A stretch of 64,000 nt of DNA from Alistipes sp. (GCA_020026415.1 JAHHQL010000002.1:1-64000); one strand, 5' to 3'; counted from the first letter of the stretch, positions 41,987-51,364 are shown. The notes: generated by a model from the letters alone, not told the origin. Numbers and translations: made by a program.

Positions 41987-42376
41987 TCAGTCGAGGAAAC
42001 CCTCTTTGACGAGTTGCTCGCGGATGCGTTTCCAGTCGGCTGCCGGACGGCTTTCTCCATCGACAAACTTGATGGGGCAGCCCAGTGCCGAATCGTCGAT
42101 ATAAAGATCGGCGTGTACCTTGACCGATCCCGTCCAGCGTTTCTGGTCGGGATTTTCATTGACCGCCCACAGCGGGACACCGCGTTTGGCAAACCAAGTT
42201 TCGGCCTGCTTGAGCAGATCGCCGTGACGCATCGTATAGAGGATCAGTTTATATCCTTTTGCCGTCAATTCCTTCAGTACGGGAACGGCACCCAGATCCT
42301 CGCCGATTTCGGGATAATTGTGGGTGACGACCGTACCGTCGAAATCAATTGCAATCTTAATAGATTTTCCTGCCAT
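41987..42376 (-). CDS. Small HAD-like hydrolase
   Basis: A 129-residue capless HAD protein with motif I D-F-D-G-T at 11-15, a Y-T-M-R motif II region and L-Y-I-D-D as motif IV. HAD proteins of this size are phosphatases of small metabolites; substrate unknown. It starts 4 bases after wzc and so belongs to the export operon. Confidence 0.85.
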   Translation of the reverse strand: MAGKSIKIAIDFDGTVVTHNYPEIGEDLGAVPVLKELTAKGYKLILYTMRHGDLLKQAETWFAKRGVPLWAVNENPDQKRWTGSVKVHADLYIDDSALGCPIKFVDGESRPAADWKRIREQLVKEGFLD

Positions 42377-42380
42377 TTAT

Positions 42381-44861
42381 TTAATGTTTGTTGCTGTACT
42401 TGTGGAACAGATTAAGGATTCGCTGGATGAGCGAACGGTTGGTGTCGTCATCGTGGCTGTCGTAATCATACCCGTATCCGTATCCGTATCCGTATCCGTA
42501 ACCATAGCCGTATCCGTAACCGTGGCTCTGGATGTGCGAGCCGTTCAGAACGACACACATGTTCTGGAATTTTCGTTCGGTGTAGAGACGCTCCACGTCG
42601 GGCAACTGACGGCGGTCGAGCATTCCCTCGCGGATGACATAGATACACAGGTCGGCAAAGCGGTCGGTGATCATGGCATCGGCAACCGACAAAGCCGGAG
42701 TTGAGTCGATCAGAATGTAATCGTACTCTTTACGCAGGTTGATAAACAACTGGTTCAAACGCTTCGAAAGCAACATCTCGGTGGGGTTGGGCGGTTGCTT
42801 GCCGGCGTAGATCGCATGCAGGTTTTCGTGAAGCGATGTGGGGTGGATCAACTCCTTGAAATCATCGAAACTTTGTGTCAGATAGGCTGAAATACCATAT
42901 TTGCTGTTTTTGTGGCCGCGAGCCTTGGAGAAGGCCTGACGACGAAGGTCGAGGTCAATGATCACCACTTTCTTGCCGGCCATCGCAAGGGTCAGACCCA
43001 AGTTCAAAGCGATAAAGGTCTTTCCCGAATGGGGGTTTGACGAGGTGCAGAGGATCGTCTGGATGTTCTTGTCCTCTTCCGAAGACACATTCATGAACGA
43101 GATGTTCGAACGCAGAATACGGAACGCCTCGGAGAGCGCATCACGACCTGTTTCGCGTACCTGAACCTCTTTGCCTTTCTCGCCTTCGGTGAAGGGAATT
43201 TCACCAAGGAAAGGAGCGGTGATTCGGTCTTCGATGTCTTTCCGGCCTCGTACCGACGTGTTCAAAATGTTCTTCATGAAGAAAATTCCGAACGGAATGG
43301 CAAAACCGATGACGAATGCCGCCAACAGAATTATCATGGGTTTGGGTGAAACCGGAATGTTGCTGCCGTAAGCCCAGTCGATGGTGCGCGCGTTACTTTC
43401 GGCCACGGCATAGGTCAATTGGTTTTCCTCCTGTTTGTTCAAAAGGTACAGGAACAATTCCTCCTTGATTTTCTGCTGACGCGAAATGCCGAGAATGATC
43501 TTCTCCTGAGAAGGCATCGAGGAAATTCGAGAGTTGGCCTGATCTTCCTCGTGGTGGATGTTTTGCAACTGGATATTCAGCGTTTCGATATGCGAATTTA
43601 GCGAAGCGATGATCGAACGGCGGATGGCAGCCAGTGCATTGCCCATCTCTTGGATGGCGGGGTTGCTCTCCGTGCTGTTCTCTAAAAGTTTGTCGCGACG
43701 CAGGATCACCTTGTTGTAGTCGCTGATCTGATTGGAGATCGAACTGTTATCGACCGAAGCCATCATCGGGATCAGCTCTCCGGCATTTTCGGGAGTGGTC
43801 AGATAGGTGGTGATGAATTTGGCCACGTTGATCTGGTTTTCGATCGAAAGTGCTTCGCTTTTGTATTTGCTGCTCTCTTGGAGCGTGCGCTGAGCCTCGG
43901 AGGAGATGTCCACCATCTGGTGCTTTTTCTTGAGGCTTTCGATGTTCTGATCCACATCGCCCAACTCGCGGCCGATGACCTTCAGACGTTTTTTGATAAA
44001 GTCTGCGGTCAGGACCGAAATACGGCGTTTGTCTTCGATGGCGTCGTTGTTGTAGGCTTCGATCAGGGCGTTGATAATATCTTCGGCACGTTGGGGTACA
44101 ATGTCGCTGTAAGTGATTGTCACGATCGAGGCATGCTCGTTGGCGACCTGACTCTTGACGCTGCGGCGGTAGGAGGTGATGGTGCTTCGTTCGGTGGCCT
44201 TACGTACAAAGATCTTCTTTCCGATGAATGTTTCGGGTTTGAAGAAATTGGTCTTGTGAATGATCATCTGACCGATCGGGGTGTTGATCGGTTCTTCGAA
44301 TTTGGCAGTGATCTCCGCGAGAGCGATTTCCTCGGCACTGTCATCGTCTTCGAGAAAACTGTCGGCAAAATTGGTCAAGAGAATCTGATCCTCATTAAGA
44401 ATCGTTGCATCAATGGCCAGTGCCTGATTGGCATTGTCGTTGATGAACTCGATCTCAAAAGGAGCATGCTTGTAAAGATCGGTATTTTTTAGAAGTCCGT
44501 TTTGGGTATAGCGTACCGTCAGATTGAGGTTTTTCACCACCTGTGCCATAAGGCGTTTCGACTGGAGGATATAGACCTCGTTGTCCACATTACGACGACT
44601 CTGGAATCCTGCCAGATCGCTGAACGTGGAAAGATCGATATCACCGCCCTTACGGGTGTCCTTTACCAGAATGGTGGCCGTGCGGCTATACACTTTCGGG
44701 GTTTTGGCAAGGTGAAAAACGGCCAATCCGAGGCAGAGTGCAATCGAGATGGCAAACCAGTACCATTGACCGAGAATGATGGCAATGATGTCGTTCAAAG
44801 AGATAAATTCCTCTTCGGCGGCATCATTGACCTGAACTTGATTGATGTTCTGTTCTGACAT
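42381..44861 (-). CDS. wzc: Wzc-like polysaccharide co-polymerase and tyrosine autokinase
   Basis: An 826-residue inner-membrane protein: Wzz-type domain with transmembrane segments near 33-52 and 505-525, long coiled-coil periplasmic part, and a cytoplasmic BY-kinase with Walker A S-N-P-H-S-G-K-T (608-615), A-prime V-I-I-D-L-D-L-R-R and Walker B I-L-I-D-S-T-P. The tail has nine consecutive Gly-Tyr pairs (781-798) then D-Y-D, a striking tyrosine cluster for autophosphorylation, encoded by a hexanucleotide repeat. It acts with Wza, encoded 9 bases upstream, in capsule or exopolysaccharide chain export. Confidence 0.94.
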   Translation of the reverse strand: MSEQNINQVQVNDAAEEEFISLNDIIAIILGQWYWFAISIALCLGLAVFHLAKTPKVYSRTATILVKDTRKGGDIDLSTFSDLAGFQSRRNVDNEVYILQSKRLMAQVVKNLNLTVRYTQNGLLKNTDLYKHAPFEIEFINDNANQALAIDATILNEDQILLTNFADSFLEDDDSAEEIALAEITAKFEEPINTPIGQMIIHKTNFFKPETFIGKKIFVRKATERSTITSYRRSVKSQVANEHASIVTITYSDIVPQRAEDIINALIEAYNNDAIEDKRRISVLTADFIKKRLKVIGRELGDVDQNIESLKKKHQMVDISSEAQRTLQESSKYKSEALSIENQINVAKFITTYLTTPENAGELIPMMASVDNSSISNQISDYNKVILRRDKLLENSTESNPAIQEMGNALAAIRRSIIASLNSHIETLNIQLQNIHHEEDQANSRISSMPSQEKIILGISRQQKIKEELFLYLLNKQEENQLTYAVAESNARTIDWAYGSNIPVSPKPMIILLAAFVIGFAIPFGIFFMKNILNTSVRGRKDIEDRITAPFLGEIPFTEGEKGKEVQVRETGRDALSEAFRILRSNISFMNVSSEEDKNIQTILCTSSNPHSGKTFIALNLGLTLAMAGKKVVIIDLDLRRQAFSKARGHKNSKYGISAYLTQSFDDFKELIHPTSLHENLHAIYAGKQPPNPTEMLLSKRLNQLFINLRKEYDYILIDSTPALSVADAMITDRFADLCIYVIREGMLDRRQLPDVERLYTERKFQNMCVVLNGSHIQSHGYGYGYGYGYGYGYGYGYDYDSHDDDTNRSLIQRILNLFHKYSNKH
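42468..42521 (-). repeat. Hexanucleotide tandem repeat coding the Gly-Tyr tail of Wzc
   Basis: Nine six-base units on the coding strand each encode Gly-Tyr. Four adjacent units are identical GGATAC; others vary at third positions. Confidence 0.95.
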
Positions 44862-44870
44862 AATATAAAA

Positions 44871-45677
44871 CTATCGGGTGATGGTGACAATTAAGGTGGC
44901 GAGCGAAATGCCGACGCTGAACAACGAGACGTAGAACGAACGGTTCTGGCTGATCTCACCGGCCTGAGCCTTGTATTTGTTGGGCTTTACGTAAACAATA
45001 TCGTTCTGCTGGAGGTAATACACGGGCGACTGGAAAATATCTTTCGATGTAAGATCCAGATATTCGATCGTGCGCTTGCCATTGACTTCGCGGGCAACGG
45101 CCACTTCCGAGCGGACGCCGTAGATCGTCAGATCGCCTGCCATGGCAAGCGCATCGAAGATCGTGATTTTGTCACGGGTCAGGTCGTAATAACCCGGACG
45201 GGCGACTTCGCCTAAGACGGCGATCTTGATGTCGGCAAACGAGATGTTTACTTCGGGGTCGTTGATGTAGCCGCCGGCTTTGATTTTGTCGGCGATCTCC
45301 TGAGCCAGTTCGCTACGGGTCTTGCCCTTGGCTTCAACGGCACCGATCACGGGCATCTGAAGAATACCCTTTTCGTCGATGGTGCGGATCTGAAGCGAAG
45401 ACTGGGTGTTCGTACCGGCAGAATAATCGCCTGATTTGGAACTTAAAGAATTGTACGAAGAGTATGAGTTGAAAGGTGCAGCCAATTCGGGGTGCATGCT
45501 GCTGACAACAATGGTGATTCGATCCAAAGGCTTGATGCGGATCTGACCGTTCTCGACGATCTGCTCCGGAGTGAAGGGACGGGCATCTTGCAGGTACCAA
45601 ATTCTTTTTTCCGGATTGCACGACGAGAAGAGTGTGATCAGAAGGATCAACGATAAAGAGTAAATTAATTTTCTCAT
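44871..45677 (-). CDS. wza: Polysaccharide export lipoprotein (Wza/OPX family)
   Basis: A 268-residue outer-membrane polysaccharide export protein. Lipobox F-S-S-C (C19) precedes the Poly_export domain (L-D-R-I-T-I-V-V-S-S, I-G-A-V-E-A-K-G-K-T) and a SLBB-type domain (I-A-V-L-G-E-V-A-R-P-G-Y-Y). A C-terminal hydrophobic helix (V-G-I-S-L-A-T-L-I) may cross the outer membrane. The start at 45677 follows a -7 box at 45709-45716; the longer frame adds a basic non-signal leader. wzc follows immediately. No glycosyltransferases are visible nearby. Confidence 0.93.
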   Translation of the reverse strand: MRKLIYSLSLILLITLFSSCNPEKRIWYLQDARPFTPEQIVENGQIRIKPLDRITIVVSSMHPELAAPFNSYSSYNSLSSKSGDYSAGTNTQSSLQIRTIDEKGILQMPVIGAVEAKGKTRSELAQEIADKIKAGGYINDPEVNISFADIKIAVLGEVARPGYYDLTRDKITIFDALAMAGDLTIYGVRSEVAVAREVNGKRTIEYLDLTSKDIFQSPVYYLQQNDIVYVKPNKYKAQAGEISQNRSFYVSLFSVGISLATLIVTITR

Positions 45678-45708
45678 GAGCTCTTGCAATTCTAAAATAA
45701 ATAATGGA

Positions 45709-45716
45709 CAAAGGTA
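45709..45716 (-). promoter_or_regulatory. -7 promoter box for wza-wzc-HAD
   Basis: The minus strand reads TACCTTTG, 31 bases before the wza ATG. Confidence 0.6.
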
Positions 45717-45975
45717 ATACTTTTTTTCGGGAGGCGGGTTTTTTTGTCGAGTTTTTCTCTGGTTAATCAACGAAATGCGTCAGAAAAGCCCCGAAGCGGG
45801 GTCGCAAAGATCGGAAGTTGCAAGGATTGTGCGGAAAACAACTCGGAGTATGCCGGTTTTACTGATTCCGACAAAGTTCGTTTTTTGCGGAAAACGATTC
45901 CCGGAAACGGGTTTCGGGACGGGGCGGACTGCAAAAAATTGGCAGGGGAAGACGTGAAATTTGAAATTATTTTCG

Positions 45976-45983
45976 TATGTTTG
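45976..45983 (+). promoter_or_regulatory. -7 promoter box abutting the TPM gene start
   Basis: TATGTTTG ends 6 bases before the ATG at 45990, predicting a leaderless or nearly leaderless mRNA. Confidence 0.5.
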
Positions 45984-45989
45984 TGACCG

Positions 45990-46898
45990 ATGGATTGGAG
46001 AAAAATAATACTGGTTTTCGCGGCATTGTGCTGTGTGAGCCTTGCCCGCGCAGAGGGTTATACGGTTGAGCAGATCCCCGACGTGCAGTTGCGGGACAGC
46101 CGTCGTTTTGTGTCGAATCCCGACGGGGTGCTTTCTGCGGAGACGGTGCGTCGGATGGATGCCGTGTGTGCGTCGCTTCGGGATCGGGGCTATGCTCAGG
46201 TGGCTGTGGTTGCCGTCGAAGAGATCGAAGGCGAGGATCTGTATTCGTTTGCCATCGAATTGTTCGAGAAGTGGGGCGTTGGTGGAAAAAAGTCGGATAA
46301 CGGTCTGGGTATCTTGCTTGTACGCGGTCGCAGGGAGATCCGTTTTGTGACGGGACAGGGCATCGAAGGCGTGCTGCCCGACATTGTCTGCAAACGCATT
46401 CAGATGAATTATATGGTGCCCTCGTTCCGACAGGGAGACTACGATACGGGTATGCTCCGGGGCTTGCAGGCGGTCGCCAAATTGCTTGAGGGCGGGGAGA
46501 TCGATCCGGATCGAAGCCGTCGGGAGCGTGATGCGGTACCTTGGTGGACGATTTTTATTTTTCTGGGCGGATTCTATCTGGTCGGCTGGTTCGGTGAACG
46601 CAAAAAGAAAACCTGCCCCAAGTGTCATCGTGTAGGTTTGAAATTGAACGGTACGGACGAGTATATCGTAAATAATCAACGTGTTACGGAATATACCTAT
46701 GTCTGCCGGCATTGCGGACAACGGGTTGTGAAACGCATCAATTCGGCACGTGATGATGATGACTTCCACGGCGGATGGGGTGGCCCCTTCATCGGCGGAT
46801 TAGGCGGCTGGGGCGGCCTCGGTGGCGGAGGCGGTTCGTTCGGCGGAGGCTTCGGCGGCGGATCGTTCGGCGGCGGGGGTGCCGGCTCGAAATGGTAA
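45990..46898 (+). CDS. TPM-domain membrane protein with zinc ribbon and Gly-rich tail
   Basis: A 302-residue protein: signal peptide (1-21), TPM domain (about 27-160, with V-S-N-P-D-G-V-L-S, D-N-G-L-G-I-L-L-V, I-E-G-V-L-P-D), a transmembrane segment (about 185-203), a C-P-K-C / C-R-H-C zinc-ribbon-like pair, and a tail of Gly/Ser/Phe repeats. TPM proteins often accompany LemA, as here (35 bases downstream), and are linked to membrane quality control. Biochemical function in bacteria is uncertain. Confidence 0.88.
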   Translation: MDWRKIILVFAALCCVSLARAEGYTVEQIPDVQLRDSRRFVSNPDGVLSAETVRRMDAVCASLRDRGYAQVAVVAVEEIEGEDLYSFAIELFEKWGVGGKKSDNGLGILLVRGRREIRFVTGQGIEGVLPDIVCKRIQMNYMVPSFRQGDYDTGMLRGLQAVAKLLEGGEIDPDRSRRERDAVPWWTIFIFLGGFYLVGWFGERKKKTCPKCHRVGLKLNGTDEYIVNNQRVTEYTYVCRHCGQRVVKRINSARDDDDFHGGWGGPFIGGLGGWGGLGGGGGSFGGGFGGGSFGGGGAGSKW

Positions 46899-46933
46899 AA
46901 CGGAAAAAATTATAAATTAAAAGCATAGAAAAA

Positions 46934-47515
46934 ATGAGAAAGTCGATTTTAATTGTGTTGGGAGTGGTGGTCGTTGCGGCCGTCTATTGTTTCTCGGCAT
47001 ACAACAAGTTTGTCAATCAGGAGGAGGTCGTCAAATCGTCATGGGCGAATGTCGAGACGCAATATCAGCGTCGTGCGGATCTGATTCCCAATCTGGTCAA
47101 TACGGTCAAGGGTTATGCCGCTCACGAGAGCAAGACGCTCAACGAGGTGGTCGAGGCTCGTTCGAAGGCTACGTCGGTGAACCTGTCGCTCGATGAACTG
47201 ACTCCCGAAAAAATGGCCGAGTTCCAGAAGGCACAGGCCGCGGTCGGTTCGGCACTGGGTCGCCTGATTGCCATCTCGGAGAATTATCCCGATCTGAAGG
47301 CTGCCGACAACTTCCGCGATTTGCAGGTGCAGTTGGAGGGAACGGAAAACCGAATCGGTAAGGCGCGTAAAGATTTCAACGAGGCTGCCAAGGGTTATAA
47401 TGTGGCTGTCCGCCGTTTCCCCGCAAACCTGATTGCCGGCATGTTCGGTTTTGAGCAGAAACCCTACTTCGAGGCCGACGAGGAGAGCAAAGCAGCCCCG
47501 AAAGTGGAGTTCTAA
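46934..47515 (+). CDS. lemA: LemA family protein
   Basis: A 193-residue LemA protein with an N-terminal signal-anchor (3-20) and the signature Y-N-x-F-V and Q-Y-Q-R-R-A-D-L-I-P-N-L-V-N-T-V-K-G-Y-A. The long helical bundle is extracytoplasmic. It is cotranscribed with the TPM gene. Role in envelope stress or protein quality control is suggested by context only. Confidence 0.93.
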   Translation: MRKSILIVLGVVVVAAVYCFSAYNKFVNQEEVVKSSWANVETQYQRRADLIPNLVNTVKGYAAHESKTLNEVVEARSKATSVNLSLDELTPEKMAEFQKAQAAVGSALGRLIAISENYPDLKAADNFRDLQVQLEGTENRIGKARKDFNEAAKGYNVAVRRFPANLIAGMFGFEQKPYFEADEESKAAPKVEF

Positions 47516-47549
47516 ATTAAGCGGAGTTTTCCCCACGACATATCGAATG

Positions 47550-47580
47550 AAGAGAAGTTTTTGGAAGGCTTCTCTTTTTT
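47550..47580 (+). terminator. Terminator of TPM-lemA
   Basis: AAGAGAAG pairs with CTTCTCTT, followed by T residues. Confidence 0.75.
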
Positions 47581-47616
47581 CGTGTCGCAATACGAATCTG
47601 AAAAAATAAGTTTTTT

Positions 47617-48570
47617 ATGTCCTCGGAAAAATCGCAGGGTTATTTGTTGGGTGCCGTTGCCGCCATGAGTTACGGCCTTAATCCGCTGTTCACGCTTCCG
47701 CTCTATAAAATGGGGGTGGGGACCGATGCGGTGTTGCTGTTCCGCTACCTGTCGGGACTGGTGCTTTTGGGCGGTTATGTGTTGATCCGCAAACGCAGCC
47801 TTCGGATCAGTCTCAAGAATGCCCAATTGGTCGGTACGCTGGGGTTGCTGATGGCACTCTCGTCGCTGTTTCTGTTTGAGAGTTACCGCTATATGGATGC
47901 GGGTGTCGCCTCGACCATCCTGTTTGTTTATCCCGTGCTGGTGGCGCTGATTATGGGCGTGGTGTTCCGCGAACGGATCTCGTGGATCACGATCTTTTCG
48001 ATCGTCACGGCGTTTTCGGGAGTTGCTCTGCTGTGTAAGGGCGAAAACGGCGTGCCGCTCGACTGGTGGGGCGTGACGCTGGTTTTCCTTTCGTCGGCAA
48101 GTTATGCCGTTTATATTGTCGGGGTGAACCGCTCGTCGTTGGGGCGGATGGATACCGAAACGCTGACCTTCTATGTGCTGTGTATGGGATTGTTGCTCTT
48201 TGTGGTGCGCCTTGCCGTGAACGGCACGTGGCAAATGGTGCCGCAGAATCTTTTGGCGTGGGCGTGCGCTCTGGCGTTGGGACTGTTCCCGACGGTTGTC
48301 TCGCTGATTGCCATGGCGGGTGCGATCCGCAGGATCGGTTCGACACAGACCGCCATCCTCGGTGCGTTGGAACCCGTTACGGCTCTGTTTTTCGGGGTGA
48401 CGGTCTTTGGCGAGGAGTTCACGCTGCGCATTTTCATCGGCGTGGTGATGATCCTCGTGGCGGTCACCTGCATCATTTCGGGCGATTCGCTCTCCTTTCA
48501 GATCATGCGTTTTGCACACCACGGCCGAATTGCGTCGCTTCCGCGTCTGTGGCGGCGTCACAAACTCTGA
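47617..48570 (+). CDS. DMT-superfamily transporter (EamA)
   Basis: A 317-residue protein with ten predicted hydrophobic segments arranged as two EamA repeats (first ends Y-P-V-L-V-A-L-I-M-G-V-V-F-R-E-R; second L-E-P-V-T-A-L-F-F-G-V-T-V-F-G-E). Such exporters carry metabolites; the substrate is unknown. Single gene after the lemA terminator. Confidence 0.9.
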   Translation: MSSEKSQGYLLGAVAAMSYGLNPLFTLPLYKMGVGTDAVLLFRYLSGLVLLGGYVLIRKRSLRISLKNAQLVGTLGLLMALSSLFLFESYRYMDAGVASTILFVYPVLVALIMGVVFRERISWITIFSIVTAFSGVALLCKGENGVPLDWWGVTLVFLSSASYAVYIVGVNRSSLGRMDTETLTFYVLCMGLLLFVVRLAVNGTWQMVPQNLLAWACALALGLFPTVVSLIAMAGAIRRIGSTQTAILGALEPVTALFFGVTVFGEEFTLRIFIGVVMILVAVTCIISGDSLSFQIMRFAHHGRIASLPRLWRRHKL

Positions 48571-48706
48571 CCGGCGTGTTTTGTTTTTTTTCGGGGGAGG
48601 TCGCTTGCGGCCTCCCTTTGTCGTTGGCGGTGAGCGGGAAAGGGCAAGTTGTAAAAATGTTCATAAAAGGTGGCGGGTTCGGATAGGAAAGCCGAAAAAA
48701 TAGTGC

Positions 48707-48714
48707 TATATTTG
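48707..48714 (+). promoter_or_regulatory. -7 promoter box for plsC-parE-parC-aroK-murI
   Basis: TATATTTG, 37 bases before the ATG at 48752 and only 4 before an in-frame TTG at 48719. Confidence 0.6.
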
Positions 48715-48751
48715 CAAATTGAAATACATTCACCCTAAAATCACCCTGTTT

Positions 48752-49480
48752 ATGTTTAGCGCGATTTATTATCCTTTCTGCGTGGTGCTGTGTCTGACGA
48801 TCATGATTCTCTCGGCCGTAGCCCTCGTCGTCTGTTACCCGTTTGATCCGGGACGACGTGCCGTACATGAACTTTCGCGCGTGATGACCCGCATCTTTTT
48901 CTTCCTGCCGCCCATGTGGCGACATCGCGTCGTCGGCCGTGAAAATGTCGATCCGGGAAAGAAATATATCATAGTCCTGAACCACAGCGCAATGATCGAC
49001 ATCCCGTCGCTTTATCTGATTCCCCTCAATTTCCGCTGGGTCTCAAAACGCGAGGTTTTCAAGATCCCGTTCTTCGGTCAGTTCCTTCTGTTGCACGGCG
49101 ATATTCCGATTGACCGTGGCCACGGATCGGAAGCCTTGGAGCAGATGATCACACGGGGGCGTTACTGGACGAATCTGGGCGTGTCGGTTGCCGTGTTTCC
49201 GGAGGGAACGCGTTCGAAAGACGGTGAAATCCACCGCTTCAAGACCGGTGCGTTCGTGCTGGCCAAGGAGTGTGATGTGGAGATCCTTCCCGTGGTGTTG
49301 GACGGGACATCGACCCTGATCGACAAGAACCGACTGCTTAACTGGCGCAATACGATCACCGTGCGCGTGCTTCCGTCGGTCAGCCGCGAGGATGTGCGCC
49401 GCATGGAGGTACACGAACTGATGGATCAGACACGGGAGCGCATGTGTGAGGCATTAAAGCAAATTCGTGAGAACAAATAG
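48752..49480 (+). CDS. plsC: 1-acyl-sn-glycerol-3-phosphate acyltransferase (PlsC-like)
   Basis: A 242-residue membrane acyltransferase that acylates lysophosphatidic acid in phospholipid synthesis. An N-terminal hydrophobic region (about 5-28) is followed by the H-x4-D catalytic pair (H78, D83 in N-H-S-A-M-I-D) and F-P-E-G-T-R-S at 149-155. A TTG-initiated frame would add 11 residues at 48719, but that codon sits at the likely transcription start. parE begins 3 bases after its stop. Confidence 0.88.
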   Translation: MFSAIYYPFCVVLCLTIMILSAVALVVCYPFDPGRRAVHELSRVMTRIFFFLPPMWRHRVVGRENVDPGKKYIIVLNHSAMIDIPSLYLIPLNFRWVSKREVFKIPFFGQFLLLHGDIPIDRGHGSEALEQMITRGRYWTNLGVSVAVFPEGTRSKDGEIHRFKTGAFVLAKECDVEILPVVLDGTSTLIDKNRLLNWRNTITVRVLPSVSREDVRRMEVHELMDQTRERMCEALKQIRENK

Positions 49481-49483
49481 GAT

Positions 49484-51352
49484 ATGGCAGATTTACAAAA
49501 TACGAACAAGAGCAATTACGGCGACGACGCCATCGTGACCCTCTCTCCCAGAGAGCATATCCGCCTCAGACCGGGTATGTACATTGGCAAGTTGGGCGAC
49601 GGAACGCAGAGTGATGACGGCGTTTATGTCCTGATCAAGGAGGTGGTCGATAACTCGGTCGATGAGTACATCATGGGTTTCGGTCACCGCATCGACATCA
49701 CGATCGAAGACAATGTGGTTTCGGTGCGTGACTATGGCCGCGGTATTCCGCTTCAGTCGTTGTCGGCAGCCGTCAGCCGCATGAATACGGGTGCCAAGTA
49801 TGAGGGTACGGCATTCCGCAAGACGGTCGGACTGAACGGTGTGGGTGTAAAGGCGGTCAATATGCTTTCCAGTGAATTTACGGCACGTTCGGTACGTGGC
49901 GGCGAGGCACACACGGTCACTTTCCGACAGGGTTTGGAGGCAGATGACGTGTGGGAGGAACACGTCAATGAAAAGGACGGTACCTTCATCTCGTTCCGCG
50001 TTGATGAGGAGATTTTCGGCAAGTACAGTTACAATCCGGAATATGTCGAACAGATGGTGCGCAACTATACCTATCTGAACCTCGGCCTCGTGTTCAATTT
50101 CAACGGACAGGAGTATGTGTCGAAAAACGGATTGCTGGATCTGCTCAACGAAAATATCTCCGAGGAGCCGCTCTATCCGCCCATCCACCTTTCGGGCGAG
50201 GACATCGAGGTGGCGATCACCCACGGATCGGGCTACGGCGAGGATTATTTCTCGTTCGTGAACGGTCAATACACTTCGCAGGGCGGTACGCATCAGGCGG
50301 CCTTCCGCGAATTTCTGGCCAAGACCATCAAGGAGTTTTACCATAAGGACTACGACCCGTCGGATGTGCGTACGTCGATCATCGCCGCCATTTCGGTGAA
50401 GGTTGCCGACCCGATCTTCGAGTCGCAGACCAAGATCAAGTTGGGTTCGAAGGAGGTCGAGCCGGGCATCTCGATGCGTACGTTTGTCGGCGATTTCCTT
50501 ACCAAACAACTGGACGATTACCTCCACAAACATCCCGAAACGGCGCAGATCCTCCAAAAGAAGATCGTCGAGAACGAGAAGGAGCGCAAGGCCATTTCGG
50601 GAGTTCAGAAGAAAGCCCGCGAAACCGCCAAGAAGGTTTCGCTCAATAACAAAAAACTGAGAGACTGCAAGATCCACCGCACGGATCGCAACGAATCGGC
50701 CGATCAGTCGATGATTTTCATCACGGAGGGTAATTCGGCATCGGGTTCGATCACCAAGAGCCGCGATGTGAAGACACAGGCGGTTTTCTCGTTGCGCGGC
50801 AAACCGCTGAACTGCTACGGACTGACGAAAAAGGTCGTCTATGAGAACGAGGAGTTCAACCTGTTGCAGGCGGCACTCAACATCGAGGAGGACATCGAGA
50901 ATCTGCGTTACGAGAAGGTTGTCATCGCAACCGATGCCGATGTGGACGGCATGCACATCCGCCTTCTGATCACCACCTTCTTCCTGCAATTCTTCCCCGA
51001 TGTGATTCGTCAGGGACATCTGTTCATCCTGCAAACACCCCTGTTCCGTGTGCGCAACAAGAAGATCACGCGCTACTGCTACTCGGAGGAGGAACGCCTG
51101 AATGCTCTTAAAGAGTGCGGCAGGTCGGCCGAGATCACGCGATTCAAAGGTTTGGGTGAAATTTCGCCCGACGAGTTCCGCGAATTTATCGGCGAGGGGA
51201 TGCGTCTGGACAAGGTACGCATCACGAAGGATGCCCCGATCCACGACCTACTGGAGTTCTATATGGGCAAGAACTCGTTTGATCGTCAGGAATTTATCAT
51301 CGACAATCTGCGCGTCGAGGAGGATATCGAGCGCGATGTAGCCCTTAGTTAG
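49484..51352 (+). CDS. parE: DNA topoisomerase IV subunit B
   Basis: A 622-residue GHKL ATPase subunit of topoisomerase IV. ATP-binding E-V-V-D-N-S-V-D-E, D-Y-G-R-G-I-P, and K-T-V-G-L-N-G-V-G are followed by the TOPRIM motifs T-E-G-N-S-A-S-G and D-A-D-V-D-G-M-H-I. parC follows by 12 bases, supporting the topo IV rather than gyrase assignment. Confidence 0.95.
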   Translation: MADLQNTNKSNYGDDAIVTLSPREHIRLRPGMYIGKLGDGTQSDDGVYVLIKEVVDNSVDEYIMGFGHRIDITIEDNVVSVRDYGRGIPLQSLSAAVSRMNTGAKYEGTAFRKTVGLNGVGVKAVNMLSSEFTARSVRGGEAHTVTFRQGLEADDVWEEHVNEKDGTFISFRVDEEIFGKYSYNPEYVEQMVRNYTYLNLGLVFNFNGQEYVSKNGLLDLLNENISEEPLYPPIHLSGEDIEVAITHGSGYGEDYFSFVNGQYTSQGGTHQAAFREFLAKTIKEFYHKDYDPSDVRTSIIAAISVKVADPIFESQTKIKLGSKEVEPGISMRTFVGDFLTKQLDDYLHKHPETAQILQKKIVENEKERKAISGVQKKARETAKKVSLNNKKLRDCKIHRTDRNESADQSMIFITEGNSASGSITKSRDVKTQAVFSLRGKPLNCYGLTKKVVYENEEFNLLQAALNIEEDIENLRYEKVVIATDADVDGMHIRLLITTFFLQFFPDVIRQGHLFILQTPLFRVRNKKITRYCYSEEERLNALKECGRSAEITRFKGLGEISPDEFREFIGEGMRLDKVRITKDAPIHDLLEFYMGKNSFDRQEFIIDNLRVEEDIERDVALS

Positions 51353-51364
51353 CCTAAAAGTGTT

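Larger units (their letters stand above)
45678..45989. other. Divergent intergenic region wza / TPM gene
   Basis: This 312-base gap holds the wza -7 box (45709-45716) and the TPM gene -7 box (45976-45983). A small CCCCG/CGGGG stem lies near 45789-45801. Nothing else was recognised. Confidence 0.5.

Noticed and set aside
42468..42521. Possible CRISPR-like repeat
   Set aside because: The six-base units are contiguous without spacers and stay in frame inside wzc.
49493..51244. Minus-strand frame of about 580 codons
   Set aside because: Antisense of parE; no family resemblance.
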